From CAYWMY01 sp046352935 (lineage in GTDB: Bacteria; Pseudomonadota; Gammaproteobacteria; Steroidobacterales; Steroidobacteraceae): DNA of 15,508 nucleotides. The position numbers were made by a program, and so were the translations under genes. Shown here piece by piece: positions 6,770-14,071 of the stretch (its first letter is position 1; every line of letters starts with the position of its first letter). The DNA lies in NCBI GenBank assembly GCA_046352935.1, contig JAXMGR010000031.1:1-15508 (forward strand), in the 5' to 3' direction. The notes under the pieces are model-generated. The model saw only the letters and a program-made list of their open reading frames with translations, was not told the origin of the DNA and did not search any database.

Positions 6770-8112
6770 TCAAATCGACCAACGATCCGCGCGCCTTCCG
6801 GCCCCGCCAGCAGCCCGTCGGCCCGCCACACTCCGCTCCTGGCCGTAGTGATCCGATCCAACGAGCGTTGGGATCGGGTATTGCTTGCACAACTCTGCAA
6901 CGTCGCGCGCCACCGTAGCATGCACCGTCCCGCTGTCGGCTCGAACCGCCTGATCGATCCATTCGGCGATCTGGGCCATCACCGCGGCCGTCATTCCCCT
7001 GGCGGTGCACGCAGGCGAGCCCAGCCGAATGCCGCTCGGTCGCATTGGCCTCAGCGTGTCGTCGGGGATGATCTGCTTGTTCGTCACCAGGCCCGCACTT
7101 TCGAGTCGTCGCTGTGCAATATCGCCATCGAGGTCGTAGGTCGCCTTGACGTTCGCGACCAGCAGGTGATTGTCGGTGCCGCCGGTAATGAGCGTGACCC
7201 CTCGAGCCAGCAGTGCCGACGCGAGGGCCTGGGCGTTGACCAGTACTTGTCGTACGTAGTGCTGAAATTCCGGCGACTGGGCTTTCTTCAAAGCGATCGC
7301 CACGCCGGCGACGCTGTGCATGTGCGGCCCGCCCTGAAGCCCAGGGAACACCGACTTGTCGATCGCGCCCGCATGCTCCTTGCGGCAGAGGATCAGCCCG
7401 CCACGAGGGCCGCGCAGCGTCTTGTGGGTGGTCAGGGTCACGGCATCGAAGCCATCGTCAACGGGATTGCGCAGCGCACCTCCGGCGATCAGTCCGCCCA
7501 CGTGCGATACATCGGCCATGGTGAGTGCGCCGACATCGTCCGCTACACGCTTGAACGCGCCGTAGTCGAGTTCGCGGGGGTAAGAGGAGTGTCCGCACAG
7601 GATCATCCGGGGCTTGCAGGCCCGCGCCTGGGCCAGCAGCGCATCGAAGTCGATGTCGCCGCGCTCGTTACAGGTTCGATAGCGCTCGAACCGGAATGTC
7701 TTGCCGATGTGTGAGACGGGATCGCCATGGGTCAGGTGGCCGCCGTGGCTCAAGTCCATCGCCAGAATCGTGTCGCCGGGCTCGGCAGCCCGAAGTACAC
7801 CGCCTGATTCATCGGCGAACCACTTAAAGGTTGCACGTTCGCGTGCTCGGCGCGGAATACCTCTTTGGCGCGAGCGATGGCGAGATTTTCGATCTCGTCG
7901 TAGTAGCGCTGCCCGGCGTAGTAGCGCTTACCGGGATACCCCTCCGCGTACTTGTCCGTGAGGACGCTGGCGCTCGCTGCGAGGACTTCGGGGTGGGTGT
8001 AGTTCTCCGAGGCAACGAGATTGACGGTCGTCGACTGGCGACGCTCTTCGTTCTCGATGGCTTTGGCAATGACGGGATCGAAGGCGCGAAGCGCGGCAGA
8101 ATAGGGGCTCAT
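6770..8112 (-). pseudogene. glyA: Serine hydroxymethyltransferase, frameshifted
   Basis: SHMT makes glycine and 5,10-methylene-tetrahydrofolate from serine. The start is ATG 8112 with AGGAGA upstream. The first 109 residues (SPYSAALRAFD, NLVASENYTHPEVLAASAS, KYAEGYPGKRYYAG) are in one frame. After AVYFGL, near 7775, one base is missing and the frame ends in TGA. The rest (MDLSHGGHLTHGDPVSHIG, PLP-lysine motif TLTTHKTLRGPRGG, RLGSPACTARGM) continues in another frame. Joined, the protein is about 417 aa up to YPIPTL, exactly the usual SHMT length. The remaining 30 or so residues to the stop at 6770 look like foreign sequence, so the native stop is also lost. Probably a dead accessory copy; a sequencing indel would be the alternative for the frameshift. 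Confidence 0.85.
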
Positions 8113-8291
8113 GGACTCTCCTGGGCCGTTAGGTGATTGAACACGTGTGCCCAGGCGCGCGGCAGTCCACGAGCAGGCTCCCCGATGGTGACCCATCAAC
8201 GCGCCAGTAACCTGCCGTGCAATTACGCTAACTCACGGCAACCGTGCTTTGCAAGGCCGTCGCCGTCACCCGGTGTATACCAGTGGCGCCG

Positions 8292-8337
8292 CAACAAAGA
8301 CGAAGCGGCGGCAAGTCGAGTGACCTACCGCCGCTTC
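8292..8337 (-). terminator. Hairpin terminator after radC, copy Y
   Basis: On the minus strand a perfect 10-bp stem, GAAGCGGCGG (8337-8328) with CCGCCGCTTC (8311-8302), is followed by GTCTTTGTTG. It begins six bases after the reconstructed radC stop at 8344-8346, as expected for an intrinsic terminator with a weak T tract. Confidence 0.65.
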
Positions 8338-8343
8338 GGAGCT

Positions 8344-8836
8344 TCAGATAAGCCCCTTCTCGGCCAGGGCTTTCAATCGAGCCACCGGCGACGATCAGGT
8401 GATCGAGCACGCGGATCTCGACAAGCGCCAATGCCTCCTTCAATCGACGGGTGATGAGTTCATCCGCCTGGCTGGGTTCGGCAACGCCGCTCGGATGGTT
8501 GTGGACCAAGATGCACGCCGCAGCGTTTCGGGAGAGCGCCTCTTTCACGACCTCGCGCGGATGGACCGTCGCACCGTCGATCGTGCCCCGAAAGAGCTCC
8601 TGCCACTCAATGACGCGATGGCGGTTATCGAGATAGATGATCCCGAAGATCTCGTGCGGCCTCTCAGACAGCGACAGGGCCAAATAATCCCGGACTGCGC
8701 GGGGGACTCAAGACGGGTACCGCGACGCACCCGACGGGTGAGGATCGTGCGTGCGGCCTCCAGAACTTCTTCAGGGTCGCCGAGCGTGCAGGGCACCCGA
8801 CTGTTCATCGCAAATCAGCAACGTGGGCTTAGACAT
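8344..8836 (-). pseudogene. radC: RadC/JAB-domain protein, three single-base indels
   Basis: Short mobile-element RadC (JAB/MPN domain), reconstructed length about 163 aa. It begins at ATG 8836 (MSKPTLLICDEQ) with CCGGAG upstream. One extra base near 8800 shifts to the frame of SRVPCTLGDPEEVLEAARTI. One missing base near 8687 returns to the first frame (RDYLALSLSERPHEIFGIIYLDN). An extra C near 8365 hides the native end SLAEKGLI and its TGA at 8344-8346. The metal-site motif LVHNHPSGVAEPSQAD and ELFRGTIDGATVHPREVVKEAL are intact. RadC of this type is common on ICEs and plasmids beside anti-restriction genes; the biochemical role is unsettled. The gene is preceded by leader copy 2 and followed by a terminator, a complete transcription unit of the island. 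Confidence 0.85.
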
Positions 8837-8855
8837 GATAGGACTCCGGATCCTT

Positions 8856-9065
8856 GGGCGGGATGGCCCGCGGGCCCGGAATCACGACGCGCGCAGCGGT
8901 CAAGGATCGTGTATGGACGCCGACCGCAAGATAAGTTTTCAACTCACGACTTGCTCGCCGACCTGGCAGCGCAGAAGACCGCCGAAGGCGGCGAGGGTGT
9001 CCTCACCCTCGTCCTTGACGGCGAGCACGTCGTGATACGCTCGCCCCAGTCAGGTCATCCCGCCC
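8856..9065 (-). promoter_or_regulatory. Structured leader copy 2 (upstream of radC)
   Basis: This copy has the same nested design as copy 1 and ends 19 nt before the radC start. Outer stem: GGGCGGGATG (8856-8865) with CATCCCGCCC (9056-9065). Inner stem: GTCAAGGA (8899-8906) with TCCTTGAC (9012-9019). Hairpin A is CCGCC GAA GGCGG (8979-8991), hairpin B is CGAGGGTG TCCT CACCCTCG (8992-9011), and hairpin C is GGCGAGC/GCTCGCC (9020-9026, 9039-9045). Hairpin B differs from copy 1 at four bases that form two intact pairs. About 65 extra bases (8909-8974) lie between the inner 5' arm and hairpin A. Confidence 0.75.
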
Positions 9066-9099
9066 TCCCCTCTCCTCTCCTGTCTTGGGTACTTTCGCT

Positions 9100-9371
9100 C
9101 TGAGCCTCCTTCAGCTGATTTCGTAGTCATGATCGCATCGTGCCCAGCGGATATCGGCTGCAGCCGTGTATCCGTCCTGTTGTTGGGTGACTTACGAAAG
9201 CACCCTGGACATCATGAGAGTCGCCGGCGCGGAGCCAATCAAAGACGATGCCTCGAAGGCTAACGATCCTTCCGGCTTAACCGCGCCAACGGCCGTTCCG
9301 CTCAACATGAAGCGATGATATTTGCTTGCAGCTGACAAGGAGGATCTCAACAACAAACCGAGTTCTGTGCG
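9100..9371 (-). ncRNA. Gene-free 3' flank of IS110, possible bridge RNA region
   Basis: No gene is seen in 272 bases downstream of the transposase. IS110-family elements encode a guide (bridge) RNA in a non-coding end; in the IS1111 subgroup it is reported on the 3' side. Palindromes CGGCTGCAGCCG (9155-9166) and AACGGCCGTT (9288-9297) could be hairpin cores. A boundary or target loop could not be identified. Confidence 0.25.
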
Positions 9372-10421
9372 TTAGGCTGCGACACTCATCCAATTTCCCT
9401 CGAACGCGCGTTCGTGCTTCCAGGTCGCCCATGCAATACGTGCCAGCTTGTTCGCCAGCGCGATCACTGCCTTGTTGTGGCCGATGCGTTTCTCGGTCTC
9501 AAGCGCCCAGCGACGCAGCCGATCGAGCTGCAGGCCTCTCTTTGCGACTGCTTTGGCTACTCGCAGCGCCGAGCGCGCGCCGTGTGCGAACAGAGTCCGC
9601 AAATACACGTCTCCTCGCTTACTGATCGGCCCCAGACGGCGCGTCTCACCCGACGAGTGTTCGCGTGCAGTCAAGCCGAGCCAGCTCGCCATATAGCGGC
9701 CGGAGCGGAACCGATGAATGTCGCTTATCGCTGCGCGAAGCGCAGTCGAGGTAAGCAATCCGACTCCGGGGATCTGTTGCAGGCGCTGCACTGTCGCATC
9801 TTCAGCGGTTAAGTTCTGGAGCGAACGCTCGACATCCTTCATACGCTGAGCGGATTCCTCGATTTCCTGGAGCAGCTGCTCGACGATCGGGCGTAGCAGG
9901 TCCGGCAACCCGTTGTCGGCGACCTCAAGTGCTTCTCGAATCGCTGCAATCCCACGCACCGCGCCCTGGGGAATGTCGATGCCGAATTCTCGCAACATGC
10001 CACGCAAGCTGTTAATCCGCGCCACCCGCGCGGCCTGCCATTGGGTACGAGCTCGGTGCAGCTGCTGTAAGACCTGTTGATCAACCGACTTCACTTCGAC
10101 CGATCGGATTTCCCCTGATCTCGAGGCCTCAACGAGCGCCTCCGCATCTGCGGCATCCGTCTTGTTTCGGCGTACGTACGCTCGCACGTGCTGCGCTGGC
10201 AGCAGCTTCACCTGGTGACCGTAGCCCTTGAGCACTCGCGCCCAATGGTGCGCAGACCCGCAGGCCTCCATGACCACCTGACACGGAGGATGGTTCCCCA
10301 TCCACCTCGAGAATTGCAGGCGCGTCAGCCGTTTTCGCTCGATCAGCCGGTATCGCGCATCGGCCTCGGCCACCTGAAAGCAGTTCTTCGCGATATCCAC
10401 ACCGACAGTTGTCGCTTGCAT
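9372..10421 (-). CDS. IS110-family transposase (DEDD)
   Basis: 349 aa from ATG 10421, chosen over the upstream in-frame start because GAGGGGAG lies nearby and the family begins MxxxxVGVDIAKN. The N-terminal RuvC-like domain shows D9 (VGVDIAKNCFQV), E52 (VVMEACGSAHHW), and D89 and D92 (NKTDAADAEAL). The C-terminal Tnp_20 domain shows the helix-hairpin IPGVGLLTSTALRAAI (217-232) and ASWLGLTAREHSSGETRRLG (245-264), with the family serine in HSSGE, then ISKRGDVYLRTLFAHGAR. No frameshift is seen, so it should be active. The enzyme catalyses RNA-guided excision and integration in the characterised relatives. Confidence 0.93.
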   Translation of the reverse strand: MQATTVGVDIAKNCFQVAEADARYRLIERKRLTRLQFSRWMGNHPPCQVVMEACGSAHHWARVLKGYGHQVKLLPAQHVRAYVRRNKTDAADAEALVEASRSGEIRSVEVKSVDQQVLQQLHRARTQWQAARVARINSLRGMLREFGIDIPQGAVRGIAAIREALEVADNGLPDLLRPIVEQLLQEIEESAQRMKDVERSLQNLTAEDATVQRLQQIPGVGLLTSTALRAAISDIHRFRSGRYMASWLGLTAREHSSGETRRLGPISKRGDVYLRTLFAHGARSALRVAKAVAKRGLQLDRLRRWALETEKRIGHNKAVIALANKLARIAWATWKHERAFEGNWMSVAA

Positions 10422-10512
10422 CACGGACTCCCCTCTTGTGAGTTGGTTATCGATACCACCGCGTGGCAAATCTTGTGCCATCGCCGGCGGGAGGCGTCCA
10501 TCTCATCAAAGA

Positions 10513-10600
10513 CCGCCCAATGGGGGCGAGTGCGTCCTCGCACTCGTCCTTGACGGCGAGCACGACGTGATAGCCTATTCACCCACTGACCATCCCGCCC
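10513..10600 (-). promoter_or_regulatory. Structured leader copy 3, truncated
   Basis: Only the promoter-distal half remains. Hairpin A is present with a central G-G mismatch (10513-10526). Hairpin B is identical to copy 1 (10527-10546). TCCTTGAC (10547-10554) and CATCCCGCCC (10591-10600) have lost both pairing partners, which should lie to the left, where the IS110 element now is. The 3' arm of hairpin C has decayed. No island gene remains downstream of it. Confidence 0.65.
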
Positions 10601-10808
10601 TCCAATTCCTTCCGATCTCCGTCTGGAATCGTCGGCCAAGAATGTCTTCGCTCGTTGCACGACAGCGAATCGCTTCGGACACCTCTATTTCAGGTGCACG
10701 GCAGCGTCGTGGGCGTCGCTCTCGGGTGGCCACTGAAGACGAAAAGTACTTCGCTCGATGGTATCCTGCGGCGGTTCGGCCCAACATTGACCGCAATACC
10801 TGGAGCTC

Positions 10809-11168
10809 ATGCCGGTGTTAAAGACCATGCTGCAAGCCAAACTGCACCGTGTGCGTGTCACGCAGGCAGACTTGCATTACGAAGGATCGTGCGGGATCGA
10901 CGCGAATCTGCTGGAGGCGTCTGGGATTCGCGAATTCCAGTACATCGAGATCTACAACGTCAATAACGGCGAGCGATTCAGTACGTACGTCATTAGGGCA
11001 ACTCCCGGAAGTGGCGAGATTTCGCTGAATGGGGCCGCAGCGCGCAAGGCGCTGGTGGGCGACGTGCTGATCATCACGGCGTACTCCAGCTACAGCGAGG
11101 AAGAACTCAAGACGTATCGACCGGCAATCATCCTGGTCGATGAACACAATCGGCCGAAGCCGCGTTAG
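10809..11168 (+). CDS. panD: Aspartate 1-decarboxylase precursor
   Basis: PanD converts aspartate to beta-alanine for pantothenate and CoA synthesis and is a cytoplasmic tetramer. The 119 aa are close to the usual 115-130. ATG 10809 has GGAG five bases upstream. The self-cleavage site is LHYEGSCGID, where G26-S27 gives the pyruvoyl group. K11, R58/Y60 region (GERFSTYVI) and N76 region (SLNGAAA) match the active site. The C-terminus (RPAIILVDEHNRPKPR) is normal. No promoter of note was found in 10601-10808, which shows no other gene. It stands alone on the plus strand between the mobile island and the IS21 element. It appears intact; whether it is the cell's only copy cannot be told. Confidence 0.95.
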   Translation: MPVLKTMLQAKLHRVRVTQADLHYEGSCGIDANLLEASGIREFQYIEIYNVNNGERFSTYVIRATPGSGEISLNGAAARKALVGDVLIITAYSSYSEEELKTYRPAIILVDEHNRPKPR

Positions 11169-11364
11169 GGAACGACCCGTCAGCAGGCAGCTGGCTGTCT
11201 GAGTTGATGTTTGCAGAATTTGCTGCGGGTTCCCCCGATAAGTCTCGCTGTTTGAGTTCGACCGCTGCGCACGTGGCGACCGTCAGTCCCAAATGGGAGA
11301 CGCGGTGGCCGATACACTCGCGGGCCATCCCACCTATTCACTGGATTGAGAGATTGTGTCGGCG

Positions 11365-11386
11365 GGCGCGTCGATGAAGACGCGCC
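11365..11386. repeat. Perfect 8-bp hairpin near the IS21 left end
   Basis: GGCGCGTC, loop GATGAA, GACGCGCC. It lies about 200 nt after panD and 12 nt before the IS21 tip, with no T tract on either strand, so it is not an obvious terminator. The rest of 11169-11397 shows no gene. Confidence 0.4.
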
Positions 11387-11397
11387 GCTGCTAACCC

Positions 11398-11447
11398 TGT
11401 CAACAGGCGTCCAAGACTGACCAGCTACCGGCGCCCAACATTGACCA
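11398..11447. repeat. IS21 left-end terminal repeats L1 and L2
   Basis: L1 (11398-11423) ends AAGACTGACCA and L2 (11425-11447) ends CAACATTGACCA. Both are versions of the same transposase-binding repeat, inverted relative to those at the right end. Confidence 0.75.
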
Positions 11448-11533
11448 GGGGAAGCGGCGGTTTCGGGGTCGGGATTTGGGGTTTCGCGTAACGGCTTTAG
11501 CCGCAGCCCGGTCTGCCGCGGTAGCGGCAGACT

Positions 11534-12259
11534 TCAGGATCTCTTCTTGAACCGGTAGCTGTCGTTGCCGGTCTCGATGATCTCGCAACGATGTGTGAGC
11601 CGATCCAGCAGGGCCGTGGTCATCTTGGCGTCCCCGAACACGCTGCTCCACTCCCCGAACGTGAGGTTGGTGGTCACGATCAACGACACGCGTTCGTAGA
11701 GCTTGCTGATCAGGTGGAACAGCAACGCACCGCCGTCCTGGGCGAACGGCAGGTAGCCGAGCTCATCGAGGATGATGGCATCCTGGTAGAGCAGGCGCCC
11801 GGTCAGTCGCCCGGCATGCCCCGCGCGCTTCTCGGCATCGAGCTGGTTGACCAAGTCCACGACGCTGTAGAAGCGTACGCGCTTGCCCTGCTTGATGGCC
11901 GCCCGCCCGAGCGATGTGGCCAGGTGCGTCTTGCCCGTGCCCGTGCCGCCGACCAGCACGATGTTGCGCGCCGTCGTGAGGTACTCGCCGGAGTGGAGCT
12001 GGCGGATCTGCGTCTCGTTGACGGTAGACTCGGCGAAGTCGAAGCTGTCGAGATCGCGCGGCATGGGGAAGCGTGCCAGTCGCAGCTGGTAGTGGTAGGA
12101 GCTCGCCTGGCGCTCGGCGAGCTCAGCCTGCAGGAGCTGAGCGAGCCAGCTCGTGGGGGCGAGCTTCTTCTGGCTCAACGCCCCCAGGCTCTCCTCCAGC
12201 GCGTTGGCCATGCCCCGCAGGCGCAGGCGCTTCATCTGTTCGATCAGTTGGGTCTGCAT
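11534..12259 (-). CDS. istB: IS21 transposition helper ATPase
   Basis: 241 aa AAA+ ATPase of the IstB/DnaC type that assists IstA in target choice and strand transfer. Walker A is GGTGTGKT (104-111), Walker B AIILDELGY (161-169), followed by the sensor-1 region SLIVTTNLTFGEWSSVF. The ATG at 12259 is preferred to one six bases earlier because GGAGG lies directly against the earlier ATG and seven bases from this one. It overlaps the end of istA in another frame by about 137 bases, so translation is probably coupled. Intact. Confidence 0.93.
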   Translation of the reverse strand: MQTQLIEQMKRLRLRGMANALEESLGALSQKKLAPTSWLAQLLQAELAERQASSYHYQLRLARFPMPRDLDSFDFAESTVNETQIRQLHSGEYLTTARNIVLVGGTGTGKTHLATSLGRAAIKQGKRVRFYSVVDLVNQLDAEKRAGHAGRLTGRLLYQDAIILDELGYLPFAQDGGALLFHLISKLYERVSLIVTTNLTFGEWSSVFGDAKMTTALLDRLTHRCEIIETGNDSYRFKKRS

Positions 12260-13793
12260 GCACATCCTCCGATGTCGGGTTGACGGACTCGATCAGCCGC
12301 AGCGGGCGCAGCAGCTGGTTGTAGCGATCGCAGTTGGCCGCGGGCTCGCAGCGCAGCTTCAGTGCCTCGGGGACCTGGAGCGGCGCCGGCCGCTCCGGCT
12401 CTGCCGCCCGATGCAGCAGGTTCACCACGTGCGCGCTGCTCACGACCTGTTCCTCCAGGGCGATCGCACAGGCCTCGGTCACGGCCTCCAAGCCGTAGAT
12501 CGCCACCATCGAGAGCACGTCGACGAACTGCCGGTCACCATCGGCATGCTTCGCCAGGCGCTCGCGCAGCCGCGTCATGGCTCCAGGCAGGTTCCAGTCC
12601 TTGAACGGCGCCCCGTTGCGCAGCGCTCCGGGCTTGCGCCCGAGCGCCTCCACGTAATGCCACGGGTTGTACAGCGTCCGGCCGCGCTCGAAGCAGCGCG
12701 GATGCTCGCCCACGATCTGCCCGTCGCAGCAGATCGCGATGCGCTCGGCATAGGCGCGCACGCTCACGACCCGGCCGACCGAGCGGCACTCGACGCTGTA
12801 GCGGTTGCGCTCGAAGTGCACGAGGCAGGTGCTCGATACGCGCACCGTCTTCTCGGCATAGCCATCGAACGGCACCGGCATCGCGCGCAGCGCCGATCGC
12901 TCCTCGCCCCACACCGCCTCGATCCGCCGCCCCGGCTCCTCCGGGTGCGATCGCTCGCGCGCCAGCTGCCGGCAGCGCTCGGCCAAGTGCTCGTTCAGCT
13001 CCGTGAGCGTCGCGAAGCACAGCTTCGGCGTAAACACCCACTCGCGCACGTTCCCGACCTGGTTCTCCACCTGCCCCTTCTCCCAGCCAGAGGCCGGCGT
13101 GCACGCCGTCGGATCCACCAGGTAGTGGTTGCACATGACGAGGAAGCGGCGGTTATACCGCCGCTCCCGCCCGGTGAAGATCGCGTCCACCGCGGGCTTT
13201 AAGTTGTCGTAGATCCCGCGCCGCGGCACCCCGCCCAGGAACGCGAACGCGCGCGCATGCGCGTCGAACACCATCTCCTGGCTCTCGCGCGGATAAGCCA
13301 CCAGGAAGAACGCGCGGCTGTGGCACAGCCGCAGGTGTGCAACCTTGACGATCTGCTCCTCGCCGCCGATGAGGACGTGCTCGTGGCTCCAGTCGAACTG
13401 GTAGGCCTCGCCCGGATCGAAGCTCTGCGGGATGAACGCGCCCACCGGTGGCCGGCGCGCGGCCTCAAACCGCTTGACGTAGCGGCGCACCCCATCGACT
13501 GCGCCCGTATACCCCTCGAGCTGCAGCGCCTCGTACAGCCGCTGCGCCGTGCGCCGCTCGCGCATCGGCAGCTGCTGCTCCGCCTGCAGCCACCCCTCCA
13601 GCTTCTCCAGGTATGGCCCGAGCTTGGGCTTGGGTTGCACGCGGCGGTGGTACTCGAACGCCGCCCCTTCCGCCCGCAGCGCCCGCTTGACCGTGTTCCT
13701 CGAGAGCCTCAGATCCCGCGCAATCGCGCTGATCGACTCACCCTGCACCAGCCGCCGTCGGCGGATCTTCCCGATCGTCTCCACGCACAGCAC
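12123..13793 (-). CDS. istA: IS21 transposase
   Basis: 556 aa from GTG 13793, with GGGGGAG seven to eight bases upstream. The N-terminal helix-turn-helix is ISAIARDLRLSRNTVKRAL (21-39). The rve integrase core carries the DDE triad D134 (YQFDWSHEHV), D196 (IYDNLKPAV) and E243 (EKGQVENQVGNVR). A Mu-transposase-like C-terminal domain follows. The usual IstA ends near CDRYNQLLRPL; here the frame runs on about 60 residues, 47 of them overlapping istB, with a low-complexity tail. The extension is probably a lost stop rather than a functional domain. Intact otherwise and likely active. Confidence 0.93.
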   Translation of the reverse strand: MLCVETIGKIRRRRLVQGESISAIARDLRLSRNTVKRALRAEGAAFEYHRRVQPKPKLGPYLEKLEGWLQAEQQLPMRERRTAQRLYEALQLEGYTGAVDGVRRYVKRFEAARRPPVGAFIPQSFDPGEAYQFDWSHEHVLIGGEEQIVKVAHLRLCHSRAFFLVAYPRESQEMVFDAHARAFAFLGGVPRRGIYDNLKPAVDAIFTGRERRYNRRFLVMCNHYLVDPTACTPASGWEKGQVENQVGNVREWVFTPKLCFATLTELNEHLAERCRQLARERSHPEEPGRRIEAVWGEERSALRAMPVPFDGYAEKTVRVSSTCLVHFERNRYSVECRSVGRVVSVRAYAERIAICCDGQIVGEHPRCFERGRTLYNPWHYVEALGRKPGALRNGAPFKDWNLPGAMTRLRERLAKHADGDRQFVDVLSMVAIYGLEAVTEACAIALEEQVVSSAHVVNLLHRAAEPERPAPLQVPEALKLRCEPAANCDRYNQLLRPLRLIESVNPTSEDVHADPTDRTDEAPAPAGHGQRAGGEPGGVEPEEARPHELARSAPAG

Positions 13794-13840
13794 CCCAGTC
13801 TCCCCCGCCTGACCCTCGTCGGATCAGGCAGGGTACGGGG

Positions 13841-13900
13841 TGGTCAATTTTGCACGCCGGTTACACCCCGAACCTGGTCAGAATTGCACGCCTGTTTACA
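13841..13900. repeat. IS21 right-end terminal repeats R2 and R1
   Basis: R2 (13841-13865) starts TGGTCAATTTTGCACG and R1 (13875-13900) starts TGGTCAGAATTGCACG; both end in TTACA. They mirror the left-end repeats and match the solo end at 5786-5811. Confidence 0.75.
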
Positions 13901-14069
13901 CTGGCGGTAGCTTGTCCCGAACGACTGATTCAAGTTCAGCGTACGTCAATGGCTCGGTTGCCGGGTAGGCCACGACGACCGTGACCGGCCTTGATCCCAG
14001 AGCTTCGAGCAGAGGCTGAAACAGTTCGCCAGTTCCATCCATGCCGGGGAGCAAAACAAGCGTGGTCAT
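13896..14069 (-). pseudogene. Alpha/beta hydrolase cassette gene, 5' fragment cut by IS21
   Basis: Fifty-seven codons from ATG 14069 remain: MTTLVLLPGMDGTGELFQPL, then VAYPATEPLTYAEL. LPGMDGTG is the oxyanion-loop start typical of alpha/beta-fold hydrolases, whose full length is about 200-280 aa. The frame meets the IS21 tip at 13900, which supplies the TAA. No matching remainder of the hydrolase was found beyond the left end of IS21. The ATG lies three bases after attC, with no ribosome site, as is common for the first gene after a cassette junction. Non-functional as it stands. Confidence 0.75.
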
Positions 14070-14071
14070 GC

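Larger units (their letters stand above)
9100..10505 (-). mobile_element. IS110-family insertion sequence (boundaries approximate)
   Basis: The element contains one DEDD transposase. The right limit is set near 10505, where truncated leader copy 3 begins. The left limit is set near 9100, where leader copy 2 and its flank end. IS110 elements often lack clear terminal inverted repeats and target duplications, and I could not define either here. The short 5' flank (about 84 bp) and long 3' flank (about 270 bp) suit the IS1111 subgroup. Confidence 0.6.
11398..13900 (-). mobile_element. Complete IS21-family element
   Basis: 2503 bp, within the family range, with istA and istB in the usual order. 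It is bounded by TGT...ACA tips: TGTCAACAGGCGTCCAAG at the left and GCACGCCTGTTTACA at the right. Each end carries two related repeats, as is normal for IS21. The element interrupts the alpha/beta hydrolase cassette gene on its right. Flanking bases (CTAACCC before, CTGGCGG after) show no target duplication. Confidence 0.9.

Noticed and set aside
6664..6921. An 85-codon minus-strand frame beyond the glyA 3' end.
   Set aside because: It overlaps the glyA end in another frame, has no ribosome site or recognisable motif; at most its last part is debris of a lost island gene.
8120..8140. GTTAGGTG/CACCTAAC before glyA looks like an attC core.
   Set aside because: No matching second core with complementary flanks lies at a suitable distance.
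9372..9378. GTTAGGC at the IS110 transposase stop as an attC core.
   Set aside because: It is the stop codon context (GCC TAA C) and lacks a partner core.
11365..11400. Hairpin followed by GCTAAC near the IS21 left end as a remnant attC.
   Set aside because: The core does not fit RYYYAAC/GTTRRRY and no partner core is present.
11591..13202. Long plus-strand open frames opposite istA and istB.
   Set aside because: They are antisense shadows of conserved transposition genes with no recognisable motifs.
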